This document shows, piece by piece, positions 61,037 through 64,000 of a DNA stretch of 64,000 bases. The notes under the pieces are model-generated. The model worked only from the letters and a program-made list of their open reading frames with translations. It made no database searches and had not been told where the DNA came from. The position numbers were made by a program, and so were the translations under genes. The stretch lies in contig NZ_JBALHR010000001.1 in NCBI RefSeq assembly GCF_036964905.1, forward strand, positions 124,001 through 188,000, written 5' to 3'. How positions within the stretch are numbered: position 1 is the first letter of the stretch; each line of letters starts with the position of its first letter. The stretch is from Gemmobacter denitrificans. GTDB taxonomy: Bacteria > Pseudomonadota > Alphaproteobacteria > Rhodobacterales > Rhodobacteraceae.

Positions 61037-63486
61037 CCCTGCCAAGCAAAGCCCGCGCCGTCATCATCGGGGGTGGGGTGTCAGGCTGTTCGGTGGCCTA
61101 TCATCTGGCCAAGGCGGGCTGGACCGATATCGTCCTGCTGGAGCGCAAGCGGCTGACCTCGGGCACCACATGGCATGCGGCGGGGCTGATCGGGCAGTTG
61201 CGCGGTTCAGCCAACATGACGCGGCTGGCCAAGTATTCCGCCGATCTTTACGTCAAGCTGGCGGCGGAAACCGGGGTGGAAACCGGGATGCGGCAGGTTG
61301 GCTCCATCTCGGTCGCGCTGACGCGCGAACGGCATGAGGAATTGCTGCGCCAGGCAACGGTGGCGCGCATCTTCGATGTGGATGTGACCGAAATCAGCCC
61401 CTCGGATGTCAAGGCGATGTATCCACATCTGAACACCGATGGCGTGGTGGGCGCGGTCCATCTGCCCCTGGATGGGCAATGCGATCCGGCCAATATCGCG
61501 ATGGCGCTGGCCAAGGGCGCGCGGATGCGCGGTGCGCGGGTTGTGGAAGGGGTCAAGGTCACCGGTGTCACCGAAAACATCGGACCAAAGGGCCGCCGGG
61601 TGACTGGCGTCAACTGGCAGATGGGCGACGAAGCGGGCCATATCGCCGCCGATGTCGTCATCAATTGCGGCGGCATGTGGGGGCGTGATCTGGCCGCCGA
61701 AAATGGCGTGACCCTGCCGTTGCATGCCTGCGAGCATTTCTATCTCATCACCGAACCGGTGGAAGGTCTGGGCCATATGCCGGTGCTGCGGGTGCCGGAT
61801 GAATGCACCTATTACAAATCCGATGCGGGCAAGATGATGGTCGGCGCGTTCGAGCCGGTGGCCAAACCCTGGGGCATGGGCGGCATCCGTGAGGATTTCG
61901 AATTCGACACGCTGCCCGAGGATTGGGATCATTTCCAGCCCATTCTGGAAAATGCCATGAACCGGATGCCGCTGTTCCAGACCGCAGGCATTCATACCTT
62001 CTTCAACGGCCCGGAAAGCTTTACCCCCGATGACCGCTATTATCTGGGCGAAGCGCCGGAACTGGGCGGCTACTGGGTAGCGGCGGGTTACAATTCGGTC
62101 GGGATTGCCAGCAGCGGCGGCGCGGGCATGGCGCTGGCCCATTGGATCACCGAAGGCGAGCCGCCCTTCGATCTGTGGGAGGTGGATATTCGCCGCGCCC
62201 AACCCTTCCAGAAGAACCGCCGCTATCTGAAGGAACGCGTCACCGAAACGCTGGGCCTGCTTTATGCCGATCACTTCCCCTATCGCCAGATGGCCACGGC
62301 GCGGGGCGTGCGGCGCAGCCCGCTGCACGACCATCTGAAGGCGCGCGGTGCAGTCTTTGGCGAGGTGGCGGGATGGGAACGCGCCAACTGGTTCGCGCGA
62401 CCGGGGCAAGAGCGGGACTATCGCTACAGCTGGCAGCGGCAGAACTGGTTCGACAACCAGCGTGAAGAACATATGGCCGTGCGCGAAGGTGTCGGCTTCT
62501 TTGACATGACCAGCTTTGGCAAGATCCGCGTCGAAGGTCCGGGGGCGCTGGATTTTCTGAACCGGCTGTGTTCGGCACAGATGGATGTGGCGGCGGGGCG
62601 GATCGTCTATACCATGCTGTTGAACGATCGCGGCGGGATCGAGGCCGACCTGACGGTCACGCGCCTTTCGGAAACCGCCTTCCTGCTGGTGGTGCCGGGG
62701 GCCACCTTGCAGCGCAACCTGGCCTGGTTGCGGGCCAATCTGGGCGATGATCTGGCCATCATCACCGATATGACGGCGGCGGAATCCGTGCTCTGTGTCA
62801 TGGGGCCGAAGGCGCGCGACCTGATGGCGCGCGTGTCGCCAAACGACTTTAGCAATGCTGCACATCCCTTTGGAACTGCGCGGGAAATCGAGATCGGCAT
62901 GGGGCTGGCCCGTGCCCATCGCGTGACCTATGTCGGTGAATTGGGATGGGAGCTTTATGTCAGCACCGACCAGACAGCCCATGTGTTCGAAGCTCTGGAA
63001 GAGGCCGGCGCCGATCTGGGGATGAAGCTGTGCGGGCTGCACACGCTGGACAGTTGCCGCATCGAAAAAGCCTATCGCCATTGGGGCCATGACATCACCG
63101 ACGAAGATCATGTGCTGGAGGCGGGCCTGGGCTTTACCGTCAGCCGCAAGAAGGCCACCTTCCTTGGCCGCGATGCCGTGTTGCGCCGCGAAGAGGCCGG
63201 GCTTGCGCGCCGGATGCTGCAATTCCGCCTGAAAGACCCGGCCCCGCTTCTGTTCCATAACGAAGCGATCGTGCGCGATGGCAAGATCGTCGGCCCGGTG
63301 ACCAGCGGGAATTATGGCCATTACCTCGGCGGGGCGATCGGGATGGGCTATGTGCCCTGCGCCGGGCAGTCAGAGGCCGAAATTCTGGGATCGCGCTACG
63401 AAATCGAAGTGGCAGGGGTGCGCCATGCGGCCGAAGTGTCGCTGGCCCCGCTGCATGACCCGCAATCGATGCGGGTACGCGCCTGA
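61033..63486 (+). CDS. Dimethylglycine/sarcosine-dehydrogenase-like flavoprotein with GcvT domain, copy 2
   Basis: 817 residues; paralogue of the protein encoded at 57561 with the same domain order: FAD domain (AVIIGGGVSGCSVAYHLAKA; TWHAAG with the candidate covalent-FAD His), middle segment, and GcvT domain (FGKIRVEGPGALDFLNRLCS; VGELGWELYVSTDQTAHVFE). The copies differ enough to act on different N-methylated substrates or successive steps. ATG overlaps the preceding stop. Confidence 0.9.
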   Translation: MTLPSKARAVIIGGGVSGCSVAYHLAKAGWTDIVLLERKRLTSGTTWHAAGLIGQLRGSANMTRLAKYSADLYVKLAAETGVETGMRQVGSISVALTRERHEELLRQATVARIFDVDVTEISPSDVKAMYPHLNTDGVVGAVHLPLDGQCDPANIAMALAKGARMRGARVVEGVKVTGVTENIGPKGRRVTGVNWQMGDEAGHIAADVVINCGGMWGRDLAAENGVTLPLHACEHFYLITEPVEGLGHMPVLRVPDECTYYKSDAGKMMVGAFEPVAKPWGMGGIREDFEFDTLPEDWDHFQPILENAMNRMPLFQTAGIHTFFNGPESFTPDDRYYLGEAPELGGYWVAAGYNSVGIASSGGAGMALAHWITEGEPPFDLWEVDIRRAQPFQKNRRYLKERVTETLGLLYADHFPYRQMATARGVRRSPLHDHLKARGAVFGEVAGWERANWFARPGQERDYRYSWQRQNWFDNQREEHMAVREGVGFFDMTSFGKIRVEGPGALDFLNRLCSAQMDVAAGRIVYTMLLNDRGGIEADLTVTRLSETAFLLVVPGATLQRNLAWLRANLGDDLAIITDMTAAESVLCVMGPKARDLMARVSPNDFSNAAHPFGTAREIEIGMGLARAHRVTYVGELGWELYVSTDQTAHVFEALEEAGADLGMKLCGLHTLDSCRIEKAYRHWGHDITDEDHVLEAGLGFTVSRKKATFLGRDAVLRREEAGLARRMLQFRLKDPAPLLFHNEAIVRDGKIVGPVTSGNYGHYLGGAIGMGYVPCAGQSEAEILGSRYEIEVAGVRHAAEVSLAPLHDPQSMRVRA

Positions 63487-63576
63487 AGTCGGGCCGAAAA
63501 ATTCAAGGCTGACGCGGTGTTGCAGCGTGTAGCTTTCAGAAAACATGAAGTTGAAAATGCAGGCGAGGAGATGGAC

Positions 63577-64000
63577 ATGACCGATCTGGGCGAAATCTGC
63601 GAACCGGCACGGGCGCGGCGATCCGGCGGGCGGGCGGCGCGGGTGGCGGAACGCGCGGCCCCCTTGGCCGAAGCACTGCGCCCGGTGCGGCCCGGCCTGC
63701 CGGGCGGCCAGTACCGCCCGCTGACCGATGATGGTGTGGCGCAGATCCATGCCGCAGCGCTTGACGCGCTGGAGGTGATCGGCCTGGCCAATGCGCCGAA
63801 ATCGGGGGTTGAAATCCTGACGGGGGCCGGCGCTGTGCAGGGCGATGACGGTCGCATCCGCTTTCCCCGTGCGCTGGTCGAGGACATGCTGGCCAAGGCC
63901 GCGCGCGACATCACCCTGCATGGCCGCGACGAAAAATACGATCTGCACCTGTCGGGCACCAATGTGCATTTCGGCACCGCTGGGGCGGCGGTGCATATCG
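63577..64000 (+). CDS. MttB-family trimethylamine methyltransferase-like protein, 5' part
   Basis: 141 residues before the window ends. ATG at 63577 is preceded by GAGGAG at six bases; an ATG at 63571 has no spacing. The readable part (RPVRPGLPGGQYRPLTDDGV; IHAAALDALEVIGLANAPKS; GRIRFPRALVEDMLAKAARD) matches the N-terminus of the MttB superfamily. Pyrrolysine-containing members use trimethylamine; non-pyrrolysine members such as MtgB use glycine betaine. The decisive region is outside the window. Confidence 0.85.
   Translation, partial: MTDLGEICEPARARRSGGRAARVAERAAPLAEALRPVRPGLPGGQYRPLTDDGVAQIHAAALDALEVIGLANAPKSGVEILTGAGAVQGDDGRIRFPRALVEDMLAKAARDITLHGRDEKYDLHLSGTNVHFGTAGAAVHI

Overview
The window is a GC-rich, densely packed chromosomal segment of an alphaproteobacterium, most likely a Rhodobacterales (Rhodobacteraceae/Paracoccaceae) member. 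The evidence is the adjacent sciP and ctrA genes, a GTTC-N7-GTTC LexA-type box, an FnrL-type box, the DUF2849-cysI-cysH-DUF934-fpr sulfur operon, and the lipid A gene order fabZ-lpxA-lpxI-lpxB. No tRNA, rRNA, insertion sequence, prophage or CRISPR array was seen. Both ends cut a gene: a LysM protein on the left and an MttB-family methyltransferase on the right.

Layout. 1-6.1 kb: LysM protein end, an ArsR repressor divergent from an Atm1-type ABC exporter, an RTX calcium-binding protein, an ArsC-like protein, a LysR regulator and a CbiX-like chelatase. 6.2-9.8 kb: a YfgM-like protein, bamB and der, the same order as in enterobacteria. 9.8-17 kb: an AraC regulator and a four-gene peptide/nickel-type ABC importer on the minus strand. 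17.2-30.4 kb: miaA, then the long plus-strand envelope cluster pyrH-frr-uppS-cdsA-dxr-rseP-(46-aa ORF)-bamA-skp-fabZ-lpxA-lpxI-lpxB. 30.4-38.3 kb: mnmA, sciP-ctrA (cell-cycle control), ligA-recG (DNA metabolism), a 40-aa membrane protein behind an SOS-type box, a NifU/IscU-like scaffold and hisI. 38.3-40.7 kb: rpsF-rpsR-rplI followed by an NTP_transf_8/GSU2403-type gene with an unusual operator cluster. 41-47 kb: an OmpA-type protein with 32-residue repeats, xdhC and a molybdopterin-binding protein, infC with an apparent AUA start, and an 11-mer repeat protein. 47-51.6 kb: assimilatory sulfur operon and a divergent Lrp regulator. 51.7-57.5 kb: P450, EamA transporter, tpiA, sufA/sufT-like genes, an acyltransferase and a LysR regulator. 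57.5-64 kb: two dimethylglycine-dehydrogenase-like proteins flanking a quinone-oxidoreductase-like gene, then the start of an MttB-family gene.

Much of the window is housekeeping. The places most likely to hold something undescribed are the GTAGTAC operator cluster at the NTP_transf_8 gene, the SOS-box small membrane protein, the FnrL-box/terminator interval that could encode a small RNA, and the DMGDH-QOR-DMGDH-MttB methylamine cassette at the right edge.
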